64,000 nucleotides of DNA, from positions 124,001 to 188,000 of the forward strand of contig VJWN01000029.1 of the NCBI GenBank assembly GCA_007644065.1. The letters are read 5' to 3'. Positions 1-11,062 of the stretch are shown piece by piece. This DNA comes from Margaritispora aquatica (taxonomy: Eukaryota > Ascomycota > Leotiomycetes > Helotiales > Discinellaceae). Position numbers and translations under genes: made by a program. Positions within the stretch are counted from its first letter, which is position 1; each line of letters starts with the position of its first letter. The notes beneath the pieces were generated by a model. It saw nothing but the letters and a program-made list of their open reading frames with translations, had not been told where the DNA came from and did no database searches.

Positions 1-429
1 TGGTGGTGGTGGTGGATAGAAATGGAAGATAAATAGGAGGATAGGAATGTAAACAATGGATGGAAATGAGGATATACTCTGGTTGTTGTATTAAAAATCC
101 GAAATTGATTTGAAATATCTTCAAAGTGTCCATCCAAGTTTTTGGATGTTTTGAATAGTTGAAATAGTTGAAATAGTTTGAATGATTTGAATGATTTGAA
201 TGTGTCAAAAGTCTCCAAGTCCCTAATGAATGACCTAAAATCGCCATTCCCCACGCCAATCCCAATGCGGTCAAGCGTCATCTCCATCCTTCTCAAAGTC
301 TCCCCCATCGACAATCAAACGTGCACGCTGCCTTCCAAAGTGCCCCCCCTCGGAATTTCCATCTCGCCGTCGCGCATTTCTCCCTCCCATCAACAACTTC
401 AATTATCATCATAAACCCGTAGCCAAGCT
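1..429. other. Upstream region of SF3B6; short simple repeats, no gene
   Basis: The window opens with a (TGG)n microsatellite at about 1-17. A degenerate tandem run built on TTGAATGAT/TTGAAATAG units lies at about 151-202. A short ORF at 178-414 covers this run and the pyrimidine-rich leader of the next gene; it has no recognisable domain. I regard the stretch as promoter and 5' UTR of the SF3b subunit gene that starts at 430. Confidence 0.7.
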
Positions 430-1052
430 ATGAGTCGAGGCGGTAAACTTGCTCCCGAGGTCAATCGGTAAGTGCCAATCAATCTCGCCTGGTTGACGAA
501 GAAGAAGAGAGAGGCAGCAGACTGACCATGTGCCCTAGAGCTTTATTCGTCAAGAATTTAAGGTCCGTTTAAACATCCCGAGACATCACGGCAGATGAGG
601 AGAAGGAAGGAAAGATATCTATAAAGGACTGCGCTGACTGGGAATAGCTACAACGTCACACCAGAAGAACTCTTCGACCTGTTTGGAAAGTTTGGAGCAA
701 TTCGGTATGTCGGATCACTCCCTCCGCGAGACCACGGCCACAACCACGAGACAATACTAATCACACCATCAACAGTCAAATCCGTCAGGGTATTGCGAAT
801 AACACCAAGGGCACCGCGTTCGTCGTTTACGAGGATGTCATGGATGCGAAAATGGCATGCGATAAATTGAATGGATTCAACTTCCAGAATCGATATCTCG
901 TTGGTATGCAGATCCTCCCACTTCTGCCACGTCCAACGTTGACATCAGCAGTATTATATCACCAGCCAGACAAGATGGCCAAGTCGAAAGAGGACCTCGA
1001 AACTCGCAAGGATAATTTAGAGCAGCTCAAAAAGAAGCACGGTATCGAATAA
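430..1052 (+). CDS. SF3B6: Splicing factor 3B subunit 6 (SF3b14/p14), five exons
   Basis: This RRM protein is part of SF3b in the U2 snRNP. It sits next to SF3B1 and contacts the branch-point adenosine during early spliceosome assembly in the nucleus. The exons I derive are 430-467, 539-562, 648-704, 776-903 and 952-1052. All introns are GT..AG and the reading frame is kept throughout. The spliced protein starts MSRGGKLAPEVNRALFVKNL, which carries the RNP2-type strand, continues with SYNVTPEELFDLFGKFGAIR, and has the RNP1-like segment GTAFVVYEDV. It ends in the charged helix typical of p14 (LEQLKKKHGIE). The length of about 115 residues fits the family. The stop is TAA at 1050-1052. The start is the first ATG and matches the conserved N-terminus. 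High confidence; exon edges were chosen by homology memory plus splice signals. Confidence 0.93.
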
Positions 1053-1334
1053 CAAATAGACGGGCTTGCGGATTGGACCAAGGATGCGAATACAAGTCCA
1101 TCGACTCGAATCGCATCAACAATTCCCCCCACACAGCCTTCTGTAGGCCCGTCTGCGCATGTGTCCAGCAGGAAGGACAGTGTTCGTGTTATTGATACAA
1201 TGAAAGGGAAACCGGCGAAAATGGGGCTTGGGCGTCAACAACATCAAATTTCAGCATCGAGTGCCGCTACGAAAGCCGGCAGTACTCCGTCATCTTCTTT
1301 CTTTACTTTCGTTAAGGGTCTGCTTCAGAGATAA
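1053..1334 (+). other. Open in-frame continuation after the SF3B6 stop codon (3' UTR or readthrough/alternative exon)
   Basis: Directly after the SF3B6 TAA the same frame stays open for 93 codons up to a TAA at 1332-1334. The conceptual peptide is rich in Ser, Thr and Pro (for example STRIASTIPPTQPSVGP), then basic (MKGKPAKMGLGRQ), and ends FFTFVKGLLQR. No ATG close to its start makes a separate gene likely. It could be an ordinary 3' UTR that happens to be open, a readthrough extension, or the end of an alternatively spliced isoform. No domain was recognised. Confidence 0.4.
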
Positions 1335-2199
1335 GGCGTTTTTGGGAGGCTGGTCACACAACAAACAATTTATGGGGTTTCCCCTCTGCCTACGATTATG
1401 GGCTGTGACGGATGGACGACTGGTTTGGCTGACTGGGTTGGTCTGAATGTGCTGATAGCAAGTAGCGGGTGGTTGCTACTCTTTTTCCTTTGACACTCTC
1501 CTCTATTATGGCTGGATTAGCTATCGATGAGTTGAGCATGACTGCAAATTGATACACAAATGTTGCTGCTTTTGCACACATAGATATACAGATCATCTGT
1601 TCGAGGCTTGATCATACGAGCAGCGACAGATACTTGGACCAATGATGAATGAGATAAATCTCTTTGGCAAGTGCCAGATATACAAGGTAAGGCAATTCTC
1701 TAGGTGCAGGGAGTGAGGTACATGATCACAATGATGTACCTCTCCCACCATTCAAGCCACATTCCCCAACCACCCATCCTACCATCCACAAGCCAAGGTC
1801 CACGCCGATTAGGTACTTAGCTACCACAGACAGATATGAGTATGTCAGCTGGAGACATCAAATACCCCACGTGCGTTTGATGCAGCCCTCCACTCCACTG
1901 CACCTCATTCTTATCGCGGCTAGTTGAGAAAGTTCGGAGGTTTCACTGCAGCTTTAGTTTTAGGAGCTTATTGGTGGGAGCTGTATTTGAGTCGAGTTGA
2001 TTGGAGTGCATGTGTCAGCTTCCCATTCTCGTGCCCCGCTCCCAAAACGACCCCTCCTCTTTGTATTTATTTGTACCCCTCCTCGTCCTCTTCATCATCT
2101 ACTTCAATACTTCCTTGCCATCCACTACAACGAAACCCACTTCAAACTCCCAAACACCACCACAAAATTCGCGTACCGGAACCTCAACTCAATCTCAAT
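1335..2199. other. Intergenic region and leader of the microprotein gene
   Basis: No ORF with recognisable coding character is present. The part from about 2020 to 2199 is pyrimidine-rich with CCCCT-type motifs, as is common in fungal promoters and 5' UTRs. It probably belongs to the small gene starting at 2200. Confidence 0.55.
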
Positions 2200-2565
2200 A
2201 TGCACGGAGCAGACTGTCCCAAGTGCGGTGCGAGCAGTGATGGTGGAAAGAGCTGCTCGAGTTGCGGTGCTGTGAGTTTTCATCTCCCTGGTCCACTTCT
2301 CATTTTCTCCTTCACCATTACTCTTGGTTCTGGCGTTTTCTTTATTTGAATTACCTTTGTACCTTGAGATTGTGGTGTTGCTCTGCACAATGCAAGGTTA
2401 GGAGATCAAAAGTGGTCCTGGTGACAAAGCTGTGGCCGTGGGTGCGAAGAGGGAGTAGAGCGTGGAGTGCTGTGGGCAAAGCAAGGGCGAAAGGGAGGAG
2501 AGGAATATGACTTGAGTAATACGACACAAGCTGACATATTGGTGGTGTAGTCGTGCCCAAACTAG
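2200..2565 (+). CDS. 28-residue zinc-knuckle microprotein, two exons
   Basis: Too short to be called as an ORF. Exon 1 (2200-2271) encodes MHGADCPKCGASSDGG followed by KSCSSCGA. A GTGAGT donor follows at 2272. Exon 2 (2551-2565) adds SCPN and a TAG stop. The acceptor is GTGTAG at 2545-2550, preceded by a CTGAC branch-point match at about 2532-2536. The 279 nt intron is in phase 0. The product has two CxxC(G) knuckles (Cys6/Cys9 and Cys19/Cys22) plus Cys26, which is the layout of a miniature zinc ribbon; metal binding is inferred from this. A metallothionein-like role is an alternative. The codon context, the exact splice signals and the Cys pattern at the fold's usual spacing support a real gene. 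Function is unknown. Confidence 0.7.
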
Positions 2566-3733
2566 AGTTTTCTGCTCTTTGTCGACCTCGGTCTGAATCT
2601 CAGTCTGATTCTCGATTCTGACACCCCTCGTCTTCAGCTTCGTCTTCTTCTTTCGTTTTCGCGGATCTTTTGGGGATATGATATTGTAGCTTGGTTGGAG
2701 TTTGGTTGTCGGTTGTTGGTTGGTGGCTGAGAAGGTTGGGACCGGTGTAGTTGGTAGATTGGATTGGGGGTTGGTGCAGACATGCTTGCTTGATTGCTTG
2801 GTTGCTTAGATTGAGAGGAGGGTTGCGCAAGCAGGAGGAGAGGGGGCGGGGAGTTGTGGGTTTGCTGTCTCTGTGAGGTTATAGCTTGGTTCTGGTTGGA
2901 GATTGGAGATTGGGCTCATGATTGAAAGGAGGTGTGTTTTTGACAGATATATGTTATATTTGCTATACCTGTCTTCGTGTATCTGCTTCTGATTCTGCTT
3001 TTGCTTCTGTTTCTACCTTTCTTTCCACATCCTTCGTCGTTTGTCATTTGCTCTGCATTATTGGTGTACGCGTATGTGTCTATTTGTCTATGTCTATGTC
3101 TGTGTGGGCGATACACACACCTTGCTCCCTCTTTTCCCGAGCTATTGAGTCCAACCTATCTAGGTAAGTGGTGTTATTATCCTCCTAGCTAAGTAGGTAG
3201 GTAGTAAGAAAAGGGAACCTACTTATTTGTCCATCATCAGAGCCAAATGATCCAGATCCGGCCTATATCGGGTGGGGATGTGGTCTAATTCTCGGGACTT
3301 GGGTATCCGAGAATTGCTTAGAGTTCGGGTCGTTATCCGACACCCGGCTTAGGCTTCCCTGGCTGACTCGGATGAATCAGCTTAACAGACTGTAATTCTG
3401 CGTGAATAATGCAGAAAAAGATACGCAGTGATTCAGCGTCGAGGTTGCTTGAACTATCAGTTCCACGAAGATTTGATTGTGCGCTCAGAATTAATCTCAC
3501 ACTCCTCTAAACTCTGTTGTTTATTAAATTTTAATAACGACTAATTCTGAATCAAATTCTTCTCAGGAAACTTGAAGTGTATTATATCGCAGCAAGATCA
3601 ATTCCATTTCATTCACTTTCACTGCACACATCGACCACAGGAGAACAATATCCCTCAGCTTAGGCAGCCTTCAATCAACGTACAACCAAATCCTCTCCCA
3701 ACTCTCGTAACTTGAACCTGCATTGGCATTACA
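2566..3733. other. Intergenic region, no gene seen
   Basis: The stretch from 2920 to 3190 is T/C-rich with short low-complexity ORFs on both strands that I do not believe. A TAGGTAGGTAG run lies near 3195. The stretch from 3480 to 3730 is AT-richer and then becomes the C-rich leader of the gene at 3734. Confidence 0.5.
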
Positions 3734-5013
3734 ATGGAAGACGCCTCAACCCTTCCAGCTGCTGAATCTTCAGCGCACAGGGCCACCACCACCTCAAACT
3801 TACCTACCTCGAACTCCATCCAACGTCATGGGTGCGAGACAGGCTTCGGCGACTTCTGCCTCGGTCGATGCTCAACCAAGGACGAGCAGTCACTACCCTT
3901 TCCATTAAGCCAACACGCAACCTATCCTACCATCTGCACCGCCAGCAACGCAGCTCCCATGCCAGAACCCGATGGCTTCATTCGCAGCACCGAGAACTTT
4001 CTGTTCAATGACCTCCCAATGGAGGTCAGGCTTGCGATTTTGAAGTTGGTGGTCGCGCCGTTCTTCGTGCCTGATCCATTGAGCGGGTTGGAGCTGTATA
4101 ACGAAGCGTATATTCCTCATGTCCCAAAGAACTTGCAGCTTACGCTGAGTACGTTCAAGCACAGCGTTAATGGGGTGAGGAGATGGGGATTTTCGCCAGC
4201 GGAATCAAAAGCGGGCTATGTCCCACCACACTTGCAAGACGAGTACATCGCGTCTCCAGACTTCATCCCCAACGAAATCGCCCGGAGACAGGGCCTCATG
4301 GGCGAGGGGCCAGCAATTCGTGCTTGGAGCAAAAAGAATCACGTCCACCCTGCCAGAGAAGAAAAGCCGTACCTCCTTACCAAACTCCCCATCGTCCCAG
4401 AAGGCGACCCGCAGGCTGATCATGGCATGCTCGAGCTGCTGAGGAATATGTCGAATGTCAGTACGGGTTTCCGAAACTTGCTTGGTGCTGTGTTGTGGAC
4501 GGATATCTCGCTTACATGTACGCACGTGGAGGTGCTAGACGGGACTTTACTCCATCTTTTCACTGCTCGTCCAGGGTTCAAGAAAGCTGTCAAGGGCTTG
4601 AAGATGGAGCTACATTTCGACGCGTGACTTGGAGCGCGGAGCACGCAGCACAGTTGAGAGAAACATGTGAATTTCTAGCAAGCGGGCTGGAACTGGAGTC
4701 CTTGAGCGTCCTGATGACGATATGGGAACTGCAAATGGACGAATTTCTTGCGGGGAAGGGACATTACCCGTCTGCGGAATGTTTGGCGCTGTTGCGTGTC
4801 AAGGAGGGTGGAGAAAGAAAGATCAATTTGAGAGTCATGATGCAGACCATGCATGCGTTGAGGTATGATCTCTTTGGATTGGGCCAGACGCAGGGAGTGG
4901 CAAAGCTTTGGAAGAAGAGGGAGCTTTGTGGGGAGATCTTTAAGAAGGTTGTTGCTGGGGAGAGGGAAGTAGTGCTTGGTGGTGATAATGGTGATAGTAG
5001 TGGGAAATATTGA
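3734..5013 (+). pseudogene. GDFCF-family paralogue A (F-box-like/2EXR-like), frameshifted, intronless copy
   Basis: Function is unknown. This is one of five related genes in this window. In order it shows the motif GFGDFCL (residues 37-43), an F-box-like segment FNDLPMEVRLAILKLVV, the block LLRNMSNVSTGFRNLLG followed by AVLW, and RPGFKKAVKGLKMEL. The first frame stops at a TGA at 4625-4627 just after HFDA. The expected continuation (SAEHAAQLRETCEFLASGLE, then a conserved leucine-rich stretch) runs on in the +1-shifted frame to 5013. This points to a one-base indel near 4612-4625. The phase-2 intron found in B, D and E just before the F-box-like segment is absent here: GFIR runs straight into STENFLFNDLPMEV. 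The copy could be functional if the indel is a sequencing error. Confidence 0.65.
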
Positions 5014-5820
5014 AAAAGTTTTGAGAAAAGGTTGGTCCGCCATTAGCGTGCGTTATTGTTGATGGACGATTAGACAGCTCGAAAATACAACGTCGATGAT
5101 TAGTGACTTCTAATAAAAGTTAATTCTAGGTCAACGAAGACTTTATCGTTCTATTCTTGCTCCCTTTTGAGGTTATTTGTGTCTCTCCTTGGTATATCTA
5201 TATCATTAATCTTCTCCAAATCGACCGACCTACGCTTTCCCATTGAGCGGTGATGAAGCAATTGAAGCAAGTAGTTACTTTAAGAATTATGTACTGAATT
5301 TTTTGATTTATGTACCGACGAGATAAGTTACGAATATTTTTAATAGTTTAAATACCTATATACTAAAAGTACGTTTACAAATTTTATCTCTGTATCAGGA
5401 AGGGAACTAGGAGGCTGCGTTGGGGACACGTGACTGAGCACTGCCCCAGCGAGGGCTGAGCATTTATGTTAATACCCCGCGGCCTTTGGCTACGTTTATA
5501 CAGATACCGGTTTCTGGATTTTTAATGTTTTATTGTATACCTAAGGTTGTTCAACCATATCGTTCCTCTTCATATTCGGTTCCGGTTCCGTAGGCGAGGT
5601 TATCGCGGTCGCGTTGTAACTCAGATCATTTTGGCGCTGAGCGACTCAAGAGGCTCGGAGGTGGGATATCAACAACTCTTGTGGAACCACGGTCGCTTCA
5701 GAAGGCGCTTGATTATCTTGACAAGCTGACCACTCGCAGCTGGCACGAGGTAGAGACGCTGGTGTCGATTAACTACGCTGCTACAACATGCCATCATCCT
5801 CTCGAGGCACTTAGAAGAAG
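5014..5820. other. Intergenic region with AT-rich patch
   Basis: The part from 5280 to 5400 is strongly AT-rich (TTTTTAATAGTTTAAATACC type). The ORFs at 5547-5729 and 5681-5914 run into the HET gene in other frames and show no domain. I do not accept them as upstream exons because no splice junction joins them convincingly. Confidence 0.5.
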
Positions 5821-8564
5821 ATGGAAAAGCACCACAAAGTCTTGGGAGGGGATACAGTCGACTCCGAAAACTCTGATGACAAAAGCACCTATAGCAATAT
5901 ATCTTCTGATTTAAACTTTCTTCGAATATGCGCCAAACAATTGTATGAATTACCAGACCCGAAGCTCAGCATATCAGAACTCCAGGCTGTACTAAAATGG
6001 GAAATTATTCCAGAAAGTGCCACCGATATCTACAAGTATGCGTTTTTGGTAGCCATGTTTCTGGAGTACTTAGAGCGCGTGGATCTTAATACCGTCGATA
6101 ACAAGACCAGAAAGCTAATTGATACTACGACGAAAAAGATCGGCATCAGTACTGCAGGAGATGGTCGGTACGGCGTCCTCTTTGCAGGTCTAACTGGAAT
6201 TTTGACAGCCAGTTTACTCTATTACTTCATGTCACACTCTTGGATCTGGACTATTGCAAGCACTATACCATCTTTTGTGACTGCAATTTACATGTCCAAC
6301 ACCATGGACGCACAGGATAGAACCGGTCTATCACGCGTGAGCAGCCAGTCTGAAGTATTCGCAAACACCCTGATACTGATCTTGAAACTGATCCTTATTA
6401 TCGAATATGGGGTACCCTGTATCACGGCTCTGTGGAGATTATTCAGAGAACATCTATGGAAAGGCTTTGCTACTATTGTCATGTCTCCCTTACTATATAC
6501 GATGCTTGTTGATCCGCGAGTCCAGGTGTGGTGGATAGATGCAAAGCTCCTCTCGCAATTCTACTGTATGGCTCTCACAAACTGGATAAATCCGGGTCCC
6601 CAGTATGCCGTTCGATGGTTTGCAAATGCAATTAGCATCTACGTGGACTTCAATTTCATAGCACATCTACTCCGAAAATTAAGCTATAGCAAGCCAACTC
6701 GATTCGTCTATCCTCCCCAATTTGACCATCGGCACAAGATACGACTGCTTAGACTCAAGCGCAAGAATCTATTCGCTACGGTGGAGATGGAATTTCTTGA
6801 AGTAGAAGATAGGAGACTTCGTGTTCACTCTTACGATGCCATATCACACGTATGGGGCAACGAGAAACAAACCGAACCAATCACTATCCATGGCTGCCAG
6901 TTTCTGGTCACCCCGAGCGTCTATAGTATCCTCTATCGATGTAGTTCTTATTTCAGACCTCGCCTCATCTGGATTGACAACCTCTGTATCAACCAAGCGA
7001 AAGAGGCGGAAGATGAGAAAATCTCACAGATACCAAAGATGCGCGATATCTATGACCATGCTAGAACAGTGCAAATTTTCCTTGTTAAATCTTCAACTGG
7101 TTGGCTTGCGGTCCCTTTCATGGTCAAACTTCTGATGCTCTATGGAAGCTCCAAAGAAAACTTTTCCGCCGAGATGATATCATTGCTTCTCAGAGCTAAG
7201 ATGGACAGGTGGGTTCGGGCTCAAATCGATGCGCTGCTTGACCTACTCGGCAATCCGTGGTTCGAAAGGGCTGGGTGATTCAAGAATTTGTGGTTGCGCG
7301 CGAGGTAACGGTCCACTACAGCGGAACTACTTTTGACTGGAGGAAATTGACGTTATTGGCGGAGATGCTTGACGAGGAGAAGGTCCCCGAGGCGGCACAC
7401 TGCTTGATGTCTGGTGGTAATCGGCCGGGTAGAGAGCTCAAGACTTGGATCAAGCGGCCAATCCTTCTGAGCCAATGGAGGGAACAGCTCCTCTACCAGC
7501 GCTATTTCAAGCTCTCACACACGCTTTCCAGTTTCCATGGCTCCAGGGCAACTCATTGGCAGGACAAGATCTTCGCATTCATCGGCTTCACAGATCTTAG
7601 AGAAGAGTTATCAAGAATCATTGACTATACGCTTTCGAAAGACACGATCCTAGTGACCCTATCAAGATATTTTTTGAGGCGAGAAGGACTGATGCAAACT
7701 CTCCCATTCGCTGGTCTCTCCGCAATACATACATATCCAACAAACCTACCGACCTGGGTTGCCGACTGGACATTGAGCCGGCAAATAAATCCCATTGCGT
7801 CCGGCAAATATCTGCATTACAATGCCTCTGGTCAAGATTTCGACCAAATAAAACAGGGGAATTCAGAACGAGAGATCATCGTTCATGGCATAATACTGGA
7901 CAAAATCTCAGCAGTTTCCAGGATCGACTTGGACTTCACTCCTGACGGTGGAACAATATGAACGAATCCAGTTGAGATGATTAACCGAGTCCCCAATTAC
8001 TTCAACAGTGCGATTGACCTCGCCAGAGCAACAGTCCATGATCCTTACAGCCCGGTTGGAAAAATGAATCAGCCCCTAGACGAAGCTATCTGTCGGACAA
8101 TGTTCGGCGATGCTACCAGGATATCTCGTCCAGCAGGAGACAAATACAAAGATGTCATATCTAGGTTTATTGATCATGGAAGGTTTATCGTCAACACGTT
8201 AGAAGGAGGGAGGTTCACAATGGAAGACCTTCATCCCCTGCCATGGGGATATGGGGCTTACCACGGAGAGTGGTGGAGGGAGGCGGAGATACGCACGCTG
8301 ATGCAACAGATCGACAACGTCCGATGGCTTTGCGGCGATGGTCGCCGGTTTTGCGTCACCGAGGAGCGCTACATAGGCATGGTACCTGGGGTCGCGATAC
8401 CTGGTGACCTCGTTTGTCTGCTTTTCGGGTCGCCCGTGCCCATGATTCTTCGCAAATGTCCCTCTTCGAATTACCAGCTAGTAGGGGAGGCGTACGTACA
8501 TGGGATCATGGATGGAGAGCGAAGGAGTTGCGGAATCCCGAGTCGAGACTTTACACTTGTGTAG
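5821..8564 (+). pseudogene. HET-domain (heterokaryon incompatibility) protein with N-terminal membrane segments, frameshift plus internal stop
   Basis: HET proteins (PF06985) act in fungal non-self recognition and can trigger cell death after fusion of unlike strains. The N-terminal part (residues about 115-230) holds hydrophobic helices such as YGVLFAGLTGILTASLLYYF. The HET domain follows, with SYDAISHVWG at residues 337-346 and IWIDNLCINQ at 383-392. The frame breaks at about 7272: NPWFERA ends in a premature TGA, while the next conserved words WVIQEF continue one frame over, which is a one-base deletion. A second break is an in-frame TGA at 7959-7961. The frame resumes after it and ends with the usual HET C-terminus, GRRFCVTEERYIGMVPGVAI and later YVHGIMDGE. 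An in-frame TAG directly upstream supports the ATG at 5821. Two independent lesions argue for a pseudogene. Confidence 0.85.
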
Positions 8565-9774
8565 TAGAACCGATTAGCAAGAATTAAAGAGGTGGCTCTG
8601 ATCGTCGGGGAGCGATAGGCAGTCATTGAGTCATGAGAATGGTTCATAACTTTTTTGTTATCTGCGGTTGTGGATCTTTGGATGATTGCTTGGTGTTATT
8701 GTTTCTTCTGTTGTGGTCGTTGGTGTTGTGGTGATAGACGTTCGGGTTTGAAGTACAGGTGCAGTTTGGTCAGGCTCGGTAAATTGAATTTGAAAAGGGG
8801 AGGGCGCCAAGGCTGTATAGTCATGTGATTGTATTATTCAATTTTTAGCAGTGCACATTCAAACTTTCATACAACAAGCCGCCCCTAAGAACTCAAAGTA
8901 AGTTGAGGAAATGGATATATCTAGTTGAACTTGTTGCAAATGAGAAGCCATTCATTGAAACATAGAGATTAGATCCACAACTTTACTTTCAGAGCTAGCT
9001 TGTGGTATAAAGTCATTCAACACTTTTCCGATCTCCTCTAGGCGTCATGCTCTATTAACTTGGAGGCTTGCAAGAAGATCAGCCTCAGTAAATATTAATA
9101 CTTAAAATTCCTATCAGTACATGAGATTCTGGCTTGCATGGTCTGCTGAAGAAGATTTACAGCAAGCTGTTTGGTCTACGTGGTTCAGCTCAGTCTCCTC
9201 CTTGCCTCTCATCGTATCCAGAAACCAAGGATCACATGAGAACAGTCTAACGTGTATCAAGAACCAAACAACTTAGATTCCACAAGCAGAACATCGGTTC
9301 TACGGCATGAGTGTAATTTGCAACGCAAGCTTCACGACTGCTTGTAGTCGTTTCTCCGGTGCCAAGGGGGTGTGGGATTTCACTTTCCTGCTTGCGGCGT
9401 CTTGTCCAGGAGATAACCCGGTGAATTAAGTTTTGCTGTTTTGATTTTTAGAGGGATTTATTCCAGGATCTCTGCGAAGATTTTGAGCAGGAAGGGAGAT
9501 CGTACCCAAAAAAAAACCATGCATCTATCTGCTGGAGCAACAAGTCAACCATGAAGAATTCAACATTTACAACGAGAGCAATTTTTGATGGGCTGTAAAT
9601 CAATTGCATGGAATTTCTCTTTTTATTCAAGTATAACTAGAGCAAGTCATTTTTGCGGTTTCCCAAGTTCGAAGGGCGGAATATCCTAATACGGATTCAG
9701 ATTGTCTGCAATCATGATTATGTTGCTCTAGGGAGAGAAACAATTTCGAGAGAATGCATTTCTCCACAAATAAA
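8565..9774. other. Intergenic region, no gene seen
   Basis: There are only short ORFs without domains in 1.2 kb. It contains the 3' flank of the HET pseudogene and of paralogue B. No repeat ends were noticed. Confidence 0.5.
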
Positions 9775-11062
9775 TCACTTCAATCTTCCTGCCAGGTAGA
9801 TCTCTTCTTGACTTTGAGCAGCAACCCTATCCTTGCTACCCAGAAGAGAGTTAGGGAGAAGCATTTCCCGGATGATTGGGTGGTATTTAGTTGCTATCTC
9901 CTTTAAGGAACTTTGACTGCCATTTAAAGGAGGAAGACGCCGAGTAGGTGGGCTAGCCATCATTTTCAAGCTTAGTCCGAATTCGCCTTGTACTCTGATT
10001 AACTTGAGCGCCTTGATCGCTGTGTATGCCTGATGTCCTGCGACAAGCTTCCGTAATTCGATTTCATTGATGCACAGGGAAATGCGCAGTTCCTTCAGGT
10101 TCAAAACTTTTGCAAGATAAAGATACATTGGTTTAATCTCCACACGATCGATCCTTGTTCTGATGGTCCCTAGGAGATCATATCGCACGAGAATGCGAAC
10201 GATCTTGGATTGAATGCCAGGTCTCTCTAGCAAGACAGCTCTAACTCCCCAGCCTTGATTAACGGAACTAGGAACATCCAGCGCCACCTTTGGCCAAAGC
10301 ATAGCTGCAAGCTCTCTCCGGAACTCTGTGCTGATGTTGGACATGTTTCGTAACAGATCATACATGAGAACATCTGAGGTGTACTTGTCATGTCACCCTA
10401 CCTTTAGCTTCCATGTGTATGCGTCGAGCAGGTAATTTCTTTTTCTGGCAGGGTGCTGCTGATTATTTCGCTTGTACAATCTCGCATTTGATTCCCATTG
10501 ACACTTTAATCGGATGATCCCATTTTCAGTGAGTGAGATATCATTATCTGGTGCTAGCTGAGACAGAAGCCTAGTTAGATGTTCATCGAATTCTCCATCA
10601 AATGCGGGGTGAATGTTGGGAGCATTGTTTTCTTGGATGCACAAGAGTAATGTAGACTAGGCTTGTCCCTTCGACCCATAAAGATGACGAAATGGAGCCA
10701 ACACAATTCTCAAGATCTTTTGCCGTAGCTCTAGTGGCAGCTTTAAGAACTGGAAAGGGCCATCCATACTCTAGTTAGAAGTTGACTCTCGAACTACTTG
10801 AATAAATGTTTGTTCTTGCCTACCTCTTGAATCTACCAAGCTCCACGAAGACAACATTGTTGTTGTTTCCCGCCCTCTCAACCTGCTGCTGCTTATAAAA
10901 CCTCTCGAACGCATCATTGTGTAGTCCCTCAAGCGTAATAAAATATAATCCGTCGATAACGCGCCCGAAGCAGAAATCGCCATACTGATTGTCGCGATGA
11001 AATCTGCCATTTGTGGAACTGCATGCGCCAGGCTGACCAGATTGGCTTGTGCTGGAAGTCAT
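9775..11062 (-). pseudogene. GDFCF-family paralogue B, two in-frame stops
   Basis: Exon 1 (11062-10824) encodes NQYGDFCFGRV and ends VELGRFKR. A GTAGGC donor at 10823 and a CTAG-AG acceptor define a 55 nt phase-2 intron (10769-10823). Exon 2 starts with SMDGPFQFLKLPLELRQKIL, the F-box-like segment. An in-frame TAG at 10657-10659 and a TGA at 10393-10395 interrupt the otherwise single frame. The frame then continues with LLRNMSNISTEFRRELAAML, ERPGIQSKIVRIL, and the C-terminal family motif LLPNSLLGSK followed by EEIYLAGR. Both stops could come from C-to-T changes (CAG and CGA codons). The gene is convincingly homologous to E throughout but is not translatable as one protein. Confidence 0.8.

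Noticed and set aside
1396..1596. Minus-strand ORF of 66 codons downstream of SF3B6
   Set aside because: No domain, no splice context and mixed composition; it lies in 3' flanking sequence.
2922..3192. Overlapping hydrophobic ORFs on both strands
   Set aside because: They come from a T/C-rich low-complexity tract that stays open in several frames at once.
5681..5914. Possible upstream exon of the HET gene (begins MEPRSLQKALDYLDK)
   Set aside because: No donor/acceptor pair joins it in frame to the HET ORF, and it overlaps that ORF in another frame.
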